64,000 nucleotides of DNA, taken from Bacteroides stercoris ATCC 43183. GTDB taxonomy: Bacteria > Bacteroidota > Bacteroidia > Bacteroidales > Bacteroidaceae. This document shows positions 43,291 through 52,641 of the stretch, piece after piece. The first letter of the stretch is position 1. Every line of letters starts with the position of its first letter. Below the pieces are notes generated by a model. It saw only the letters and a list, made by a program, of their open reading frames with translations. It did no database searches and was not told where the DNA came from. A program made the position numbers and the translations under genes. The stretch spans positions 3,162,001 to 3,226,000 of the forward strand of contig NZ_CP102262.1 in the NCBI RefSeq assembly GCF_025147325.1. Reading direction: 5' to 3'.

Positions 43291-43590
43291 TTAGAGGAAG
43301 AACGAACGCAGGATAGTGGCGGCGACAATCAGAAAGATGCACGCACCGAACCAGGAGGATGCCACCTTGCTTACGTCCGGATCGCCGGAACTGAACTTAT
43401 TGTACACTTTAATCCCGCCGACCAAGCCGATCACGGCTCCGATTGCGTAGCACAGCTTCGTTCCCGGATCAAAGTAGCTTGTTACCATTTTCGTCGCCTC
43501 TGCGATACCGGCCGAGCCGTTTCCCTGCGCATGGAGCGAGCCTGTGGCGATTAGCATGACCGCCACTAATACAAGTTGTTTCGTGTTCAT
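43291..43590 (-). CDS. traE: Conjugative transposon protein TraE (DUF4134)
   Basis: The 99-aa protein has a cleavable signal (MNTKQLVLVAVMLIATGSLHAQ) and two membrane helices (LCYAIGAVIGLVGGIKVYNK; FGACIFLIVAATILRSFFL). This is the pilin-like, VirB2-type layout of DUF4134. It stands directly before traF as in other Bacteroides elements. Confidence 0.92.
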   Translation of the reverse strand: MNTKQLVLVAVMLIATGSLHAQGNGSAGIAEATKMVTSYFDPGTKLCYAIGAVIGLVGGIKVYNKFSSGDPDVSKVASSWFGACIFLIVAATILRSFFL

Positions 43591-43738
43591 AAAATAAATG
43601 GATTTGAATGAGGGACACGACGGAGGGAAGAGTCCGCCGTATCCGGTTGTTAATTAAATTTGTCTGGATTTCTACTGGTAAGAATGAACCGTCAGCTATC
43701 CGTAATCTCTTTTTTTCATGTACGTTTTACTTTATTCG

Positions 43739-44461
43739 TTAGACAATATCGCTTATGGAGAAAGTGTCCGGTATGGTTTCTGCCGCCGGTTCGCTGTCCG
43801 GCTGTTTACGCTTGCGGTATGCCGCAAGGTGCAGTTCTATCAGCGAGCCGATCCGTTCCTCACGTTCCGCATCGCCGGAGGTTAGCTGTTCGAACATCGG
43901 GGTGTTGCGAAGTTCCGCCAGCGTCTTTCCGGCCTGAATCCTTTCCTCCTCACTGGCTGCTTCACCGCTGACCGACACACGCACCGCCAGTCCCATGTCC
44001 TCGAAGCGGATGCCCGTGGCTTGCGGCGTGCATCCCGGCAGGCGTCTGTCCTGCTCGTCATCATCTATCGGAGGATTGTCATCCGCCGGTTCTTTCCGGA
44101 ACTCCAGCGGAACATCCATATCTTCCATCAGTTCCAGTTCTTCCGGCAGCGGACTCCCTTCTGCAAACAGCTTGTCCAGTTCCTCGGCGGAAACTGTTTT
44201 CGGGTACTTTTCTTTCTCCGGTGCAAAAGTATCTGCTTCACTTACAGATTTTTCGTTTTCAATTTTTTCGGGTGTTTGTGGCGTGGAGTGGCTAAGGGAA
44301 AATGTGCTTTTGCCTAAAATCTCGCTCACGTCCACCGCCATCCGGGTAAGGATCTGCCCGGCTTTTTCCGCTTTCTTCCTCCGGCTGTTCCGCTCGTGGA
44401 AGAGGTAGGCGGCTATCCACAGCAGATAGCCGCCGGTAAGTAAGAATAAGATTGCTGACAT
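43739..44461 (-). CDS. traD: Conjugal transfer protein TraD (DUF4122-like)
   Basis: The 240-aa protein has one N-terminal membrane helix (MSAILFLLTGGYLLWIAAYL), a long acidic, low-complexity middle (SEADTFAPEKEKYPKTVSAE) and a helical C-terminal part. Position between the DUF3408 gene and traE fits TraD of CTnDOT-type elements. The role is unknown. Assignment rests mainly on gene order. Confidence 0.75.
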   Translation of the reverse strand: MSAILFLLTGGYLLWIAAYLFHERNSRRKKAEKAGQILTRMAVDVSEILGKSTFSLSHSTPQTPEKIENEKSVSEADTFAPEKEKYPKTVSAEELDKLFAEGSPLPEELELMEDMDVPLEFRKEPADDNPPIDDDEQDRRLPGCTPQATGIRFEDMGLAVRVSVSGEAASEEERIQAGKTLAELRNTPMFEQLTSGDAEREERIGSLIELHLAAYRKRKQPDSEPAAETIPDTFSISDIV

Positions 44462-44473
44462 GATTTCCGGGGT

Positions 44474-44836
44474 TTAAAACAGTTCGGTACTTCGTTTTCT
44501 GTATTCCTTCGTAATCTCGTCCTGATAGGTGGAAAAGTGCTGTTCCAGCACATTGTCCACATAGCTGAAAATGGACATCTCGTTGTTCCCGATTGTCTGG
44601 ACAATCTTCTGAATCCGTTCATGGAACTCCTTACGAAGGTAGATTGTCTTGCCAAGCCGTGCGCAGACCGGTGACTCGTGGATGAACAGACGGACATATC
44701 CGTTCTCTTCACCGGACTGTCCATTATTTCCGACTGCTTGTGCCTGCCCGTCCGTCTGCCGGCTTTCCTTGAACGAGGCGACTATGGAGTCCTCGTCAAT
44801 GTCCGTCAGGTTTATTTTTTTCCGTTCGTTTCCCAT
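44474..44836 (-). CDS. DUF3408 family protein (TraB/TraC position)
   Basis: The 120-aa protein begins MGNERKKINLTDIDEDSIVA. Its C-terminal half has RLGKTIYLRKEFHERIQKIV and a helix ending EQHFSTYQDEITKEYRKRST, a ribbon-helix-helix-like pattern seen in DUF3408. These proteins accompany the ParA homologue of transfer operons and may bind DNA. It starts 3 bases after the end of the ParA gene. Confidence 0.8.
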   Translation of the reverse strand: MGNERKKINLTDIDEDSIVASFKESRQTDGQAQAVGNNGQSGEENGYVRLFIHESPVCARLGKTIYLRKEFHERIQKIVQTIGNNEMSIFSYVDNVLEQHFSTYQDEITKEYRKRSTELF

Positions 44837-44839
44837 AGC

Positions 44840-45598
44840 CTACTTTTTGATAATGGACAACAGTTCTTCCGTAATCTCTTTCAGGTTGCTGCCTTTGACC
44901 AGCGTACCGTCCGCAGGAAACAGCGTGGAACGGAACAATGCCCTATGTTCCCCCGTCAGCTCACGGCGGAACCGTTTGCTGTCCGGCAGGAAGGTATTCA
45001 GCACTTTCAGTCCCAGCTCGCCGATCACCTGTTCGTACACCTTGTACAGTTCCGATTTCTCCCGGCCGTCCACCATGTTCCACAGAAGGTACAGACCTTT
45101 GATATTCGTCTTGCCCGTAGCGATCAGCGTGTCATTCAGCCGGCTCGCAAAGCGGAGTGTACTTTCCATTACCACCCTGTCGGCGGCAATGGGGGAAAAG
45201 ACATAGTCCATATTCGCCAGCGTGTTCAACACGCCCGTACTGTTTACCGTGCCCGGCAGGTCGAAGAACACGATGTCCGTTTCCGGCATCTTTTCCAGCA
45301 GTTCGTCCGCCTTTGCGACAGCATCCTCAGCCGTACTCTCCGCTATCGGATAGGCTTTCTTCCTTATCCGTTGCAGTTGCCTGTACGCCATCAGTTTGTA
45401 ATGCTCGTCCTCCATGACCGTTTTCAGGTCACGTTTTCTCATCTCGGCAATGCTGTGTTGCGGGTAGTCGCAATCCACCACCGCTACATTCATCCCTTTC
45501 ACATAGTGCAGGTAACTTGCCACCAGCACGGTCAGCGTTGTTTTTCCCGCTCCGCCTTTTTGCGTGGAAAAGGCGATAAAGAGTGTTTCTTTTTCCAT
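44840..45598 (-). CDS. traA: ParA-family ATPase TraA
   Basis: The 252-aa protein has the deviant Walker A FSTQKGGAGKTTLTVLVASY at residue 10, the DCDYPQHS switch region and VFFDLPGTVNS as Walker B. This is the first gene of the tra operon in Bacteroides elements and is thought to assist DNA or complex positioning. It is transcribed away from mobA across a 797-base gap that should contain the transfer origin and promoters. Confidence 0.92.
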   Translation of the reverse strand: MEKETLFIAFSTQKGGAGKTTLTVLVASYLHYVKGMNVAVVDCDYPQHSIAEMRKRDLKTVMEDEHYKLMAYRQLQRIRKKAYPIAESTAEDAVAKADELLEKMPETDIVFFDLPGTVNSTGVLNTLANMDYVFSPIAADRVVMESTLRFASRLNDTLIATGKTNIKGLYLLWNMVDGREKSELYKVYEQVIGELGLKVLNTFLPDSKRFRRELTGEHRALFRSTLFPADGTLVKGSNLKEITEELLSIIKK

Positions 45599-46395
45599 GA
45601 TGCAGTTTGTTTACAAATGATACTTTTGAATCAACGCCGCAAATAAAGAAGGAAAAAGAAGGGGAATTCATGGTTTGGGAACGGAGGGGTTCGAGTGGCC
45701 GGCTCCTGACGTGGAATGGCTGACTGAACAGCCGACCGACCGAAGTATTGTCCGTCTGATTGGCCAATAGGATACTTGTCCGACCATACATGATATTATT
45801 GGATTGTATTGCCTGTCGGATAATCAGCCAAGGAAACAACCGACCGATGAACAGGTTGCCCGAACAAAAGGTTATCCGCTTGGTTGGCTGGTCAGCCGGA
45901 CGACCGCACCAACGTTGCAACGGCTGACCGTCTGATTGGTTATCTGACCGGTTGGGCATTCAGTCCGCCATTACGCATCCCATTCAGGCACATTCTCAGC
46001 CGTTGGTTCAGCCATCATCGGCCGCCCGTTTTTCCTCCTGTTCCACCTGTGTGTACAAGTGGCTTCTATTTGGCATAATGTGGCTAATATTGGCGATATA
46101 CAACTGATTATATCACTTCCTAACTTTGCGGCATCCAACCGGAAGTGGGCTGTTTGCCTTCGTCGGTCGTCAATCCCCGCTTTCCCCCGAAAGCGCTCTT
46201 TCCTCTTCGGAGAGGAAAGATTTATGTTCGCCCGAACATAGCAAGCTGTGTTTTTTGCAGCACCACTCCGTTTTGCAGCAAAAAACGCTTGCCCTTGCAG
46301 GGGGCTGCAATTTGCTCCGAAGTCGCAAATTGTGGGGGAGAAACAGACGGCGGCAATGCCACCCGGTGGAATTGTACCACATAAAAAACGTATAT
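45599..46395. other. Noncoding region between traA and mobA, probable oriT
   Basis: No gene is supported. The left part is rich in diverged CCGACC/GGCTGACC words, with a direct repeat CCGTCTGATTGG at 45752-45763 and 45928-45939. A promoter box TAACTTTG at 46121-46128 points towards mobA. Between 46223 and 46331 there are several inverted repeats: TATGTTCG/CGAACATA (46223-46240), GTTTTTTGC/GCAAAAAAC (46250-46286) and AATTTGC/GCAAATT (46309-46331). Stacked hairpins directly upstream of a relaxosome gene are what an oriT would look like. Confidence 0.55.
46121..46128 (+). promoter_or_regulatory. Bacteroidetes -7 box for mobA
   Basis: TAACTTTG fits the consensus. The leader to the ATG at 46396 would be about 260 bases and contain the hairpins at 46223-46331. 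Confidence 0.5.
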
Positions 46396-46842
46396 ATGAA
46401 CAACGAGAAAAAGCGTCCCCGCACACGGGGAAAAGGGGGCAGATTGCCCAAGTCGAACCCGGCCGTCCGCCGTGAAACCGTCAATCTGGACGAAGCCGGC
46501 CATGCACGGTTTCTCACCATGTTTGAGCAGTCCGGCCTGTTGTCCAAATCCAAGTTCATCGCCGCACGGATCTTTAACGAGGAGTTCAGGGTGATCCGGA
46601 CAGACCGTGCCACAATGGAGTATGTGGCCAAGCTCACGGAACTGTTCCGGCAGTTCCGTGCCATAGGAGTGAATTACAATCAGGCAGTCAAGGAGTTGCA
46701 CATCCATTTCACCGAAAAGAAAGCGTTGGCACTGCTTTACAGACTTGAAAAGCTCACCCTTGAACTCGTGGAGCTGAACCGCCGGATTGTCGAACTTTCC
46801 CAAAAACTCGCCTCACATGGTAGCCAGGATCAGCGTGGGTAA
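46396..46842 (+). CDS. mobA: Relaxosome accessory protein MobA (MobC/ribbon-helix-helix type)
   Basis: The protein (148 aa from MNNEKKRPRTRGKGGRLPKS) has a basic N-terminus. A region follows (LDEAGHARFLTMFEQSGLLS... FRAIGVNYNQAVKELHIHF) typical of Bacteroides mobilisation accessory proteins that bind oriT and help the relaxase. It overlaps the relaxase start by 26 bases, so the two are coupled. The frame extends upstream to 46126, but those codons run through the inverted repeats and are probably not translated. Confidence 0.87.
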   Translation: MNNEKKRPRTRGKGGRLPKSNPAVRRETVNLDEAGHARFLTMFEQSGLLSKSKFIAARIFNEEFRVIRTDRATMEYVAKLTELFRQFRAIGVNYNQAVKELHIHFTEKKALALLYRLEKLTLELVELNRRIVELSQKLASHGSQDQRG

Positions 46843-47461
46843 GAACTTGTACGGTGCATTGGCCTACAACCAGAACAAGGTCGATGAAGGCGGTGCGAAA
46901 GTCCTTTCGGCACATCTCCTCCGTTATCCCGAAGACGGGCGTTTCCGTCCGGATGAATCCGTGAGGCAGTTTCTCGAATGGATGCCGAACCATTACCGCA
47001 CCGAGAAGCCGGTCATACACATCTCCCTCAACCCGCATCCCGACGACGTGCTGACCGACGGGCAGCTGGCGGAAATCGGCAGGGAATACATGCAGCGGCT
47101 CGGTTACGGCAACCAGCCCTATCTTGTCTTCAAGCACGAGGACATCGGCCGGCATCATATCCACATCGTTTCCCTGCGTGTCGATAGTGAGGGAAGGAAA
47201 GTATCCGACAAGTTCGAATACCGTCGCAGCAAGGAGATTACCGAACTTCTGGAGCAGAAATACGGCCTGCATCCGGCGGAAGGCCGGAAGAAAGGCGAAG
47301 AGTGGCAGCTGAAGCCGGTAGATGTTGCCAAAGGGGACATCAAACGGCAGATCGCCTGTACCCTCAAACCCCTGCTCGAGCTTTACAGCTTCCGCACAAT
47401 GGGCGAACTCCGTGCCCTGCTTTCCCTGTATAATATAGGAGTGGAAGAAGTGAAGGGCTGA
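46817..47461 (+). pseudogene. mobB: Relaxase/mobilisation nuclease MobB, C-terminal half missing
   Basis: From MVARISVGKNLYGALAYNQN onward the N-terminal relaxase domain is intact: a candidate catalytic tyrosine in LYGALAYNQN and the metal-binding motif HEDIGRHHIHIVSLRVD near residue 110. The reading stops at VEEVKG because the sequence changes at about 47458 to the antisense of the GH99-like gene. Only 214 residues remain where relatives are around twice that. The coupling protein normally encoded next is absent, so the element cannot be expected to transfer itself. Confidence 0.87.
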
Positions 47462-48925
47462 ATAACCACCCGATTTACGTTTACCCTTAATGCCCATATC
47501 CGACTCACGCAGACGTTTCATATCGACCTTCATCATCGATTTAGCCTGCTGAATATCTTTTTGAATCTGGTTCATCAAACCAATAGCTATCGGATAACGA
47601 CCTTGGCTGATTAACTGACCTACCTTATCCAATGAGCGATGACAAGCTGTAAAATCCATCTTGAGATGTTCCATGAAACGAGCTTCTTTACGCAATTGAA
47701 ACAACATAAGCGGTAAAGCCAAACCACGTTCATCGGCAGTTTCACCCTTGAACTCGGCTGCATATTTCAAAGTGATACGTAATTCGCGGTCACCGTTTTC
47801 AACCGTCGGTTCTATTTCATGACCTTCTGTATAATCGCTCCAAGAAGCTATAAACATCATGTCCAAACTATCTTTTTCAGCCATGCAATATTTCCACATA
47901 CTTTCATAAGTTTCACCATTATTGCGAGGCATATAAAAGAAATGTCCACGTCCCCAACCGGCACAACCGCTATTGTCCATTCCCGGCATAGCAAAACCAG
48001 ACTTGATAGTATACATCGGATTATTACTGTGCCAAATGGAATCACGGAACGGAGTCATAAATGCCAGAATATCTTCCTGAGTAGCATAATTATCCCATTT
48101 TGCGTGTTCCTGGTCTCTTGCACGCACGCGCGCCGGAAGCCAGGCAGTAGGAATTTCCCCCAAAGCTTTCCAAGCTTCCATTTTTTCGCTATATGTTACT
48201 GGTACGTATTGGTTATTCTCCAGTTTACCCCAATCTGCCCAACGGCGCAATGTAACCGGCTGCTTCATACCTTGTGGCAACTTTACCATAGACAGGACCT
48301 TCCGATATTCATCGGCAGTAGCTCCGGGACCAAAATGGTAGAACACCGGCATGCCTTTTACAATAGGTGCTGTAGAGCCTGTAAAGACGCTATCCACCAA
48401 ATATTGATAACATTTAGCCATATATTCGGTCTTCGTCTCACGGCTATTGATTTCCGGATAAATTTTAGTTATCCAGTCATAATACAACCAGCCATCACAC
48501 CAATTCACACCAATTTCAAAATCATACTTCTCAGCCACCTTCTGCATGGCACGCAAAAGTATATCGTTCTCGTGCGGAAAGAAGCCCCACTCTATAAAGA
48601 ATCCATCGATTTTAGCTGCCTTAGCCGACAAAATCTGATATTCAATATAGTCGGGATCCAGATTTGACTGCATACCCACTAACGGATAAGCTACAGCCGC
48701 AATCTCATGTCTTCCTTCGTCGCCAATCAAGTCGGCATTATAACACAAAGTCTTCCTGCCGGTACTTGATTTTTCGGTATTTGCATACATTTCCCAACGC
48801 CCCAACTTACCATCGTGCTGACGGGTATAACGTACACCATGAAAATCGGCATACACTTTTTTCCCATTCTGAGCACTCAAGCAGAGAACAGAAAACATAC
48901 TTATAAAAAGAAGAATGCATCTCAT
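47459..48925 (-). CDS. GH99/GH71-like glycoside hydrolase, 3' end cut by the element junction
   Basis: The native part has 488-489 codons, starting with MRCILLFISMFSVLCLSAQNG, a signal peptide. KVYADFHGVRYTRQHDGKLG and DPDYIEYQILSAKAAKIDGF ... FIEWGFFPH, EIGVNWCDGWLYYDW and FIASWSDYTEGHEIEPTVENG are like the glycoside hydrolase 71/99-type barrel that cleaves alpha-mannan or alpha-glucan. The last glutamate-containing segment is a candidate catalytic site. Beyond GIKGKRKSGGYSA the frame continues only as antisense of relaxase and mobA to 46754, so the true end is missing or nearly so. It is the last gene of the utilisation locus. Confidence 0.75.
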
Positions 48926-48958
48926 AAAAATGATATCTTATTAATTAGCAAAAGTCGG

Positions 48959-49945
48959 TTATTCTGATACGACCCAATCATGTTGTTCAGGATAGCTGAA
49001 AGTATTGTCTATCATCCAGCGACCTTTATAAATCTTAGCACCTTTCATCTTGAAGAGTGCTTCACCTTGTTCGTTCACCAAACCTTCAGCCCACCATTCT
49101 TCCGTAGGTTTCAGCATGAGGACTCCTTGAGGGCCATTACATACGCTCTTAATACCCGGCAAATCGAATACTTTTTCACAAGTAGGAGTCTCAGTAGAAA
49201 CATCAAACTTATAAACAGCTGAAGTCGCCGTAAACCATAATTTATCAGCTTCACCATATACCGGGAACAAGTCATGACCACCACTTTCATTTTCAAACGT
49301 ATAAATACGCTTTTGGTTAGTCAATTTAGGTTTCATACGGTCACCATTATATTTAAAACGGAACAAAGCTGTGACACCGCCTTTAATGGTAGCCGAAGCA
49401 TACAGATAATTTCTGGTTTTATTCCATACCACATTATGCGCATTACCTAATTTAACGGTATTGGCTTTCACGCCAAATACTTTCACAGTATCGACTACAA
49501 ACGTATTGATTTCACCCGATTTAGATTCAGCTGTTACAATATTACCATCCGGTAATAATTCTGCAGAGTGAGGATTCTGACCGCAATTACCATAGAACAT
49601 CAGTTTATGGTCGGCAATACGAATTAATGCTACCGCACCGCCCGAAGCCGTCATCAGAATATACCGTCTGTTATAAACCGGTTTTACTTCACTGGGATTC
49701 ACAAACCAACGCTGATGTGCGGCAGGCACTTTTGCAGTATAAGAATCCCAACTCCAAATATTCTGTTGAGTATTGGCATCTCTAATAACAATGGCATGTC
49801 TGGACTGTTCAGCCAACACATAGGCATTTTCAGGTATCTCTACCATAGGTTTATCTTGCTCCGGAATAGAATTCTCATCGTCTGAACAAGCGCCCAAGAC
49901 TATCATCAATCCCCAAAAAGCTGCTAACAAACTAAGTTTTTTCAT
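48959..49945 (-). CDS. Beta-propeller lipoprotein (DUF6528-like)
   Basis: The protein (328 aa from MKKLSLLAAFWGLMIVLGACS) is a lipoprotein with cysteine at residue 20 followed by acidic residues, predicted to be surface exposed. Repeats such as ILMTASGGAVALIRIADHKL, SAELLPDGNIVTAESKSGEI and NVVWNKTRNYLYASA fit a small beta-propeller, as in DUF6528. It is part of the utilisation locus and may bind glycans or act as an accessory lyase-type protein. An in-frame ATG at 49990 gives an unlikely extension. Confidence 0.75.
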   Translation of the reverse strand: MKKLSLLAAFWGLMIVLGACSDDENSIPEQDKPMVEIPENAYVLAEQSRHAIVIRDANTQQNIWSWDSYTAKVPAAHQRWFVNPSEVKPVYNRRYILMTASGGAVALIRIADHKLMFYGNCGQNPHSAELLPDGNIVTAESKSGEINTFVVDTVKVFGVKANTVKLGNAHNVVWNKTRNYLYASATIKGGVTALFRFKYNGDRMKPKLTNQKRIYTFENESGGHDLFPVYGEADKLWFTATSAVYKFDVSTETPTCEKVFDLPGIKSVCNGPQGVLMLKPTEEWWAEGLVNEQGEALFKMKGAKIYKGRWMIDNTFSYPEQHDWVVSE

Positions 49946-50033
49946 GGTTATCGTATTTTTAATATTTCTATTTATTTTTTCTTTTATCATAATAATCTAC
50001 TAATGAATGAACTTGCTGATTCAACTGTGACAC

Positions 50034-51011
50034 TTACTCCAGATAAGAAACATAAGGCTCATAGTCCAAAGAAACAACTCCCTTATTGGTATCTACAGCA
50101 TCATTGTATTTAAAATGTACCCAACCGACACAACGTCTAGATTCTAATAAACGCAAACAGAAATTCTGATAGAATTCTCCGCGATGTTGCTGGGTACGTA
50201 CTAACCATCCTCCACCTTCCGTATTGGTATATTTCTTTCCTTCATAATAGGCATCGTCAGCCTTCACATAAAAACGTACTTTCTCACGAGTCAATTCATC
50301 TATATACGATGTAAACGTAGGCTCAAATAGAAGTACCAGACGGTTATACTTATTATCCTCAAATGCATAACCCAGATTCTTGCTCATATCCCACATAAAA
50401 GAGCTTAACAAATGCAGATTCTCTGCATACGCCATCTTACGGGAAGACGGATTCAACAAAGGTATCCGGGGTTCAGGCGGAAAAGCTTCTACCCGCTTTG
50501 AACCATAGGAGATATAATTAAAATGATTGACCGAAAGCAATGTACCGGTTTCTTCACTCCATCGAACCACACTGCCAAACTTTCGCTGCAGAGCTTGCTG
50601 TTGAGCCGATGAAGTACCTGGTCGTACATGCTGAATGCCATGAATCAAAAAGGCGCCTTCATCAGGATCGAGTAAAAAGGAGCGTCCTTCACAAGTAGCT
50701 ACTCGAAAGAAGCCCTTTTTACCGATAACTGACGTGGGATGCAAATTAGTTCTTCCTCCCCAGAATGTCTGTGCATGCTGTACAGTTGGCTGATACCAGT
50801 TCATACCATCTATAGTACGCGTTTCACGAGAATCCTGAGTAGACCATGACTGGAAGTTTCCGCTTTGCCATTTCCGATATTCCACAGGATGATAGGTATA
50901 TTCTTGCTTGTCAGGCTGCGAAGGTTGGATGATTTCCAGTTTGCTTTCTTCTATTTCCGCTGAAGAAGAACAAGCCCAAATACTCCATCTGCAACTAGCC
51001 CAACAAAGCAA
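50034..51011 (-). CDS. Unrecognised enzyme-like lipoprotein (possibly a shortened agarase-type hydrolase)
   Basis: The 325-aa frame reads lipoprotein-like at its start (RWSIWACSSSAEIEES). FFRVATCEGRSFLLDPDEGA is like the opening of agarase-type hydrolases, and the end GGGWLVRTQQHRGEFYQNFC with CVGWVHFKYNDAVDTNKGVV is like their C-terminal strand. The middle, where those enzymes have acid-base and nucleophile glutamates, is short and not recognisable, so activity is doubtful. No good ATG exists: the TTG at 51009-51011 starts it. In the same frame upstream an ATG is followed two codons later by TGA (ATG GGA TGA TGG AAC CAG), suggesting a nonsense mutation near the true start. Confidence 0.5.
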   Translation of the reverse strand: MLCWASCRWSIWACSSSAEIEESKLEIIQPSQPDKQEYTYHPVEYRKWQSGNFQSWSTQDSRETRTIDGMNWYQPTVQHAQTFWGGRTNLHPTSVIGKKGFFRVATCEGRSFLLDPDEGAFLIHGIQHVRPGTSSAQQQALQRKFGSVVRWSEETGTLLSVNHFNYISYGSKRVEAFPPEPRIPLLNPSSRKMAYAENLHLLSSFMWDMSKNLGYAFEDNKYNRLVLLFEPTFTSYIDELTREKVRFYVKADDAYYEGKKYTNTEGGGWLVRTQQHRGEFYQNFCLRLLESRRCVGWVHFKYNDAVDTNKGVVSLDYEPYVSYLE

Positions 51012-51075
51012 ACCTATCCATCCCTGGTTCCATCATCCCATAACCCTTACAATCTAATCATTTTACATTAGCTAA

Positions 51076-52614
51076 TCATTTCTTTTTAGGGAACTTAATT
51101 TCAACGGTCATTACACAAGCATTGGCAATACCCGGATTAACTTCCTTCGGACCTGTAATATCCACGATCTTCATCACACCGATTCTATCTCCACCTGCTG
51201 CAGAAGAGCCACCGGTACGGAAGGCTACTATATCACCTGCCTTAATCGGAGTAAGTTTGGAAATCTTAATAAGGTCAGAAGAAATCTTAGAAATAGACTC
51301 GGTAGTAGCATTTTCATAATCAAAATTAGGAAGAGTCGTGAAACGAGTCATATTCCTAGCCTGGATATTCTTCAAGTTTCCTGAAGATGCCTTGTATTCG
51401 CCATCTTTTTCTGTATCATCCATAGAATACAAACGAGGAACAGCTTGACCACCAAAGCAATAAAGCTTAAAGTCCACATTCTTGGCATTTTCCGGTGAAG
51501 ACAACGCATAGTCAATGGAGTAAGTCTTCAAATCCTTCAAAGAAACCAATCCAAAGGCATCGGGATATTTATCATGCGCCGTATTCGCTAACTGTTGACT
51601 ACCTACATATAAAGTCGCCACATCCATATTGACATAAGCCTTTACCAAACTTTCAGCTGTCTTATCCTGACGGCCATCCGATACAACTACCTTCACTTGC
51701 GTAGTGGCAGCTGTAAAGTCGAACTTCGGTGCATAATCCAGTATCTTCTCACCATGCATCTTTTCACGATAAGCTTCTACTTCCTTGCCGTTTTCGATAC
51801 GATAAATCACAATTTCCTGCAAACCTTTTACAGATTCAACGTGCATAGAAACACCCGACTTCACACCGGTTTCAGCAAAGACAACCTGATCGTTCAAGGT
51901 TAATACCGGACCCGGAACAGTACGATAGGTAACCGGCAAGGTAGAAATAGTAACATTACCATAAGCATCTTCTGCTTTAACCTTGAATCCCTTGTCACCT
52001 TCCTTATAATTAATCATATCGTCGAACGAGTATTCATGTTCGCCATTGAGTATAGCAGTACCTTTATTTTCCTGACCATTTATTGTCACCAGGAACATCT
52101 CTACCTGTTTCAAACCAGCTTCAGAATTAATCTGAAAAGTAGTACGGGGAATTACCGGATTTTCATCCATTTCATCATACACAATCTCTTCTGGATTAAA
52201 GGTAATAACCGGACGTTCTTTAACATCTGTGATAGCAAAAGGCAGTGTACCCACTACTTGATTATTCAACTTATCAATAGCCTCTATTATGAAAGACTGA
52301 TAATTAGAACCGTATTCAATCTGTTCAGACAAACTATAAGAATTCGGATTAAAAAATTCAGTAACAGTTTTATAATCAATGATACCTTCTGCAGTCTGAA
52401 TCTTCATATCCACTTGCTGTAAACCAGCTTGTGACTTGATGACAGCCACCACGGGTAAGTTGTCTACCAGGTTTAAGTCAATATCTAATTGTTCCATCGG
52501 GAATTTAACAACCGGAGCAGCAGCATTCGGATCGATGTTATCATTATCATCGCTGCAAGCCACCAGATTCAAGCAAAGCCCAATCAATAAAAGGGTATAT
52601 AATTTACGAATCAT
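51076..52614 (-). CDS. SusE/F-position surface glycan-binding lipoprotein with Ig-like repeats
   Basis: The 512-aa lipoprotein (MIRKLYTLLLIGLCLNLVAC) is followed by acidic residues. Three similar segments of about 90 residues, each beginning with a P-x-V/I-T/K-F pattern (APVVKFPMEQL; RPVITFNPEEI; GPVLTLNDQVV), look like Ig-type beta-sandwiches. A different C-terminal domain binds or displays ligand. Placed after SusD and fasciclin genes, it is probably a surface glycan-binding protein. No catalytic signature is seen. Confidence 0.8.
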   Translation of the reverse strand: MIRKLYTLLLIGLCLNLVACSDDNDNIDPNAAAPVVKFPMEQLDIDLNLVDNLPVVAVIKSQAGLQQVDMKIQTAEGIIDYKTVTEFFNPNSYSLSEQIEYGSNYQSFIIEAIDKLNNQVVGTLPFAITDVKERPVITFNPEEIVYDEMDENPVIPRTTFQINSEAGLKQVEMFLVTINGQENKGTAILNGEHEYSFDDMINYKEGDKGFKVKAEDAYGNVTISTLPVTYRTVPGPVLTLNDQVVFAETGVKSGVSMHVESVKGLQEIVIYRIENGKEVEAYREKMHGEKILDYAPKFDFTAATTQVKVVVSDGRQDKTAESLVKAYVNMDVATLYVGSQQLANTAHDKYPDAFGLVSLKDLKTYSIDYALSSPENAKNVDFKLYCFGGQAVPRLYSMDDTEKDGEYKASSGNLKNIQARNMTRFTTLPNFDYENATTESISKISSDLIKISKLTPIKAGDIVAFRTGGSSAAGGDRIGVMKIVDITGPKEVNPGIANACVMTVEIKFPKKK

Positions 52615-52641
52615 AATTATCTCATTTAAATGTAATACGGA

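Larger units (their letters stand above)
26710..47458. mobile_element. Remnant of an integrative and conjugative element, rearranged
   Basis: The region is bounded on one side by the att-like copy of the tRNA end. It carries small HTH genes, a primase-helicase, a restriction-modification pair and other cargo, followed by a Bacteroides tra/mob module. No integrase, coupling protein (MobC/TraG-type), traN, traO, traP or traQ is present. Two breaks inside genes, at about 36331 and 47458, show that at least two large pieces are missing. The tra part is clearly more GC-rich than the AT-rich gene before it. Confidence 0.8.

Noticed and set aside
45429..45959. Minus-strand frame upstream of traA
   Set aside because: It spans noncoding repeats and enters traA in another frame; composition is not coding.
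46754..47458. C-terminal extension of the GH99/71-like protein as a novel domain
   Set aside because: It is the exact antisense of mobA and the relaxase, so the open frame is accidental.
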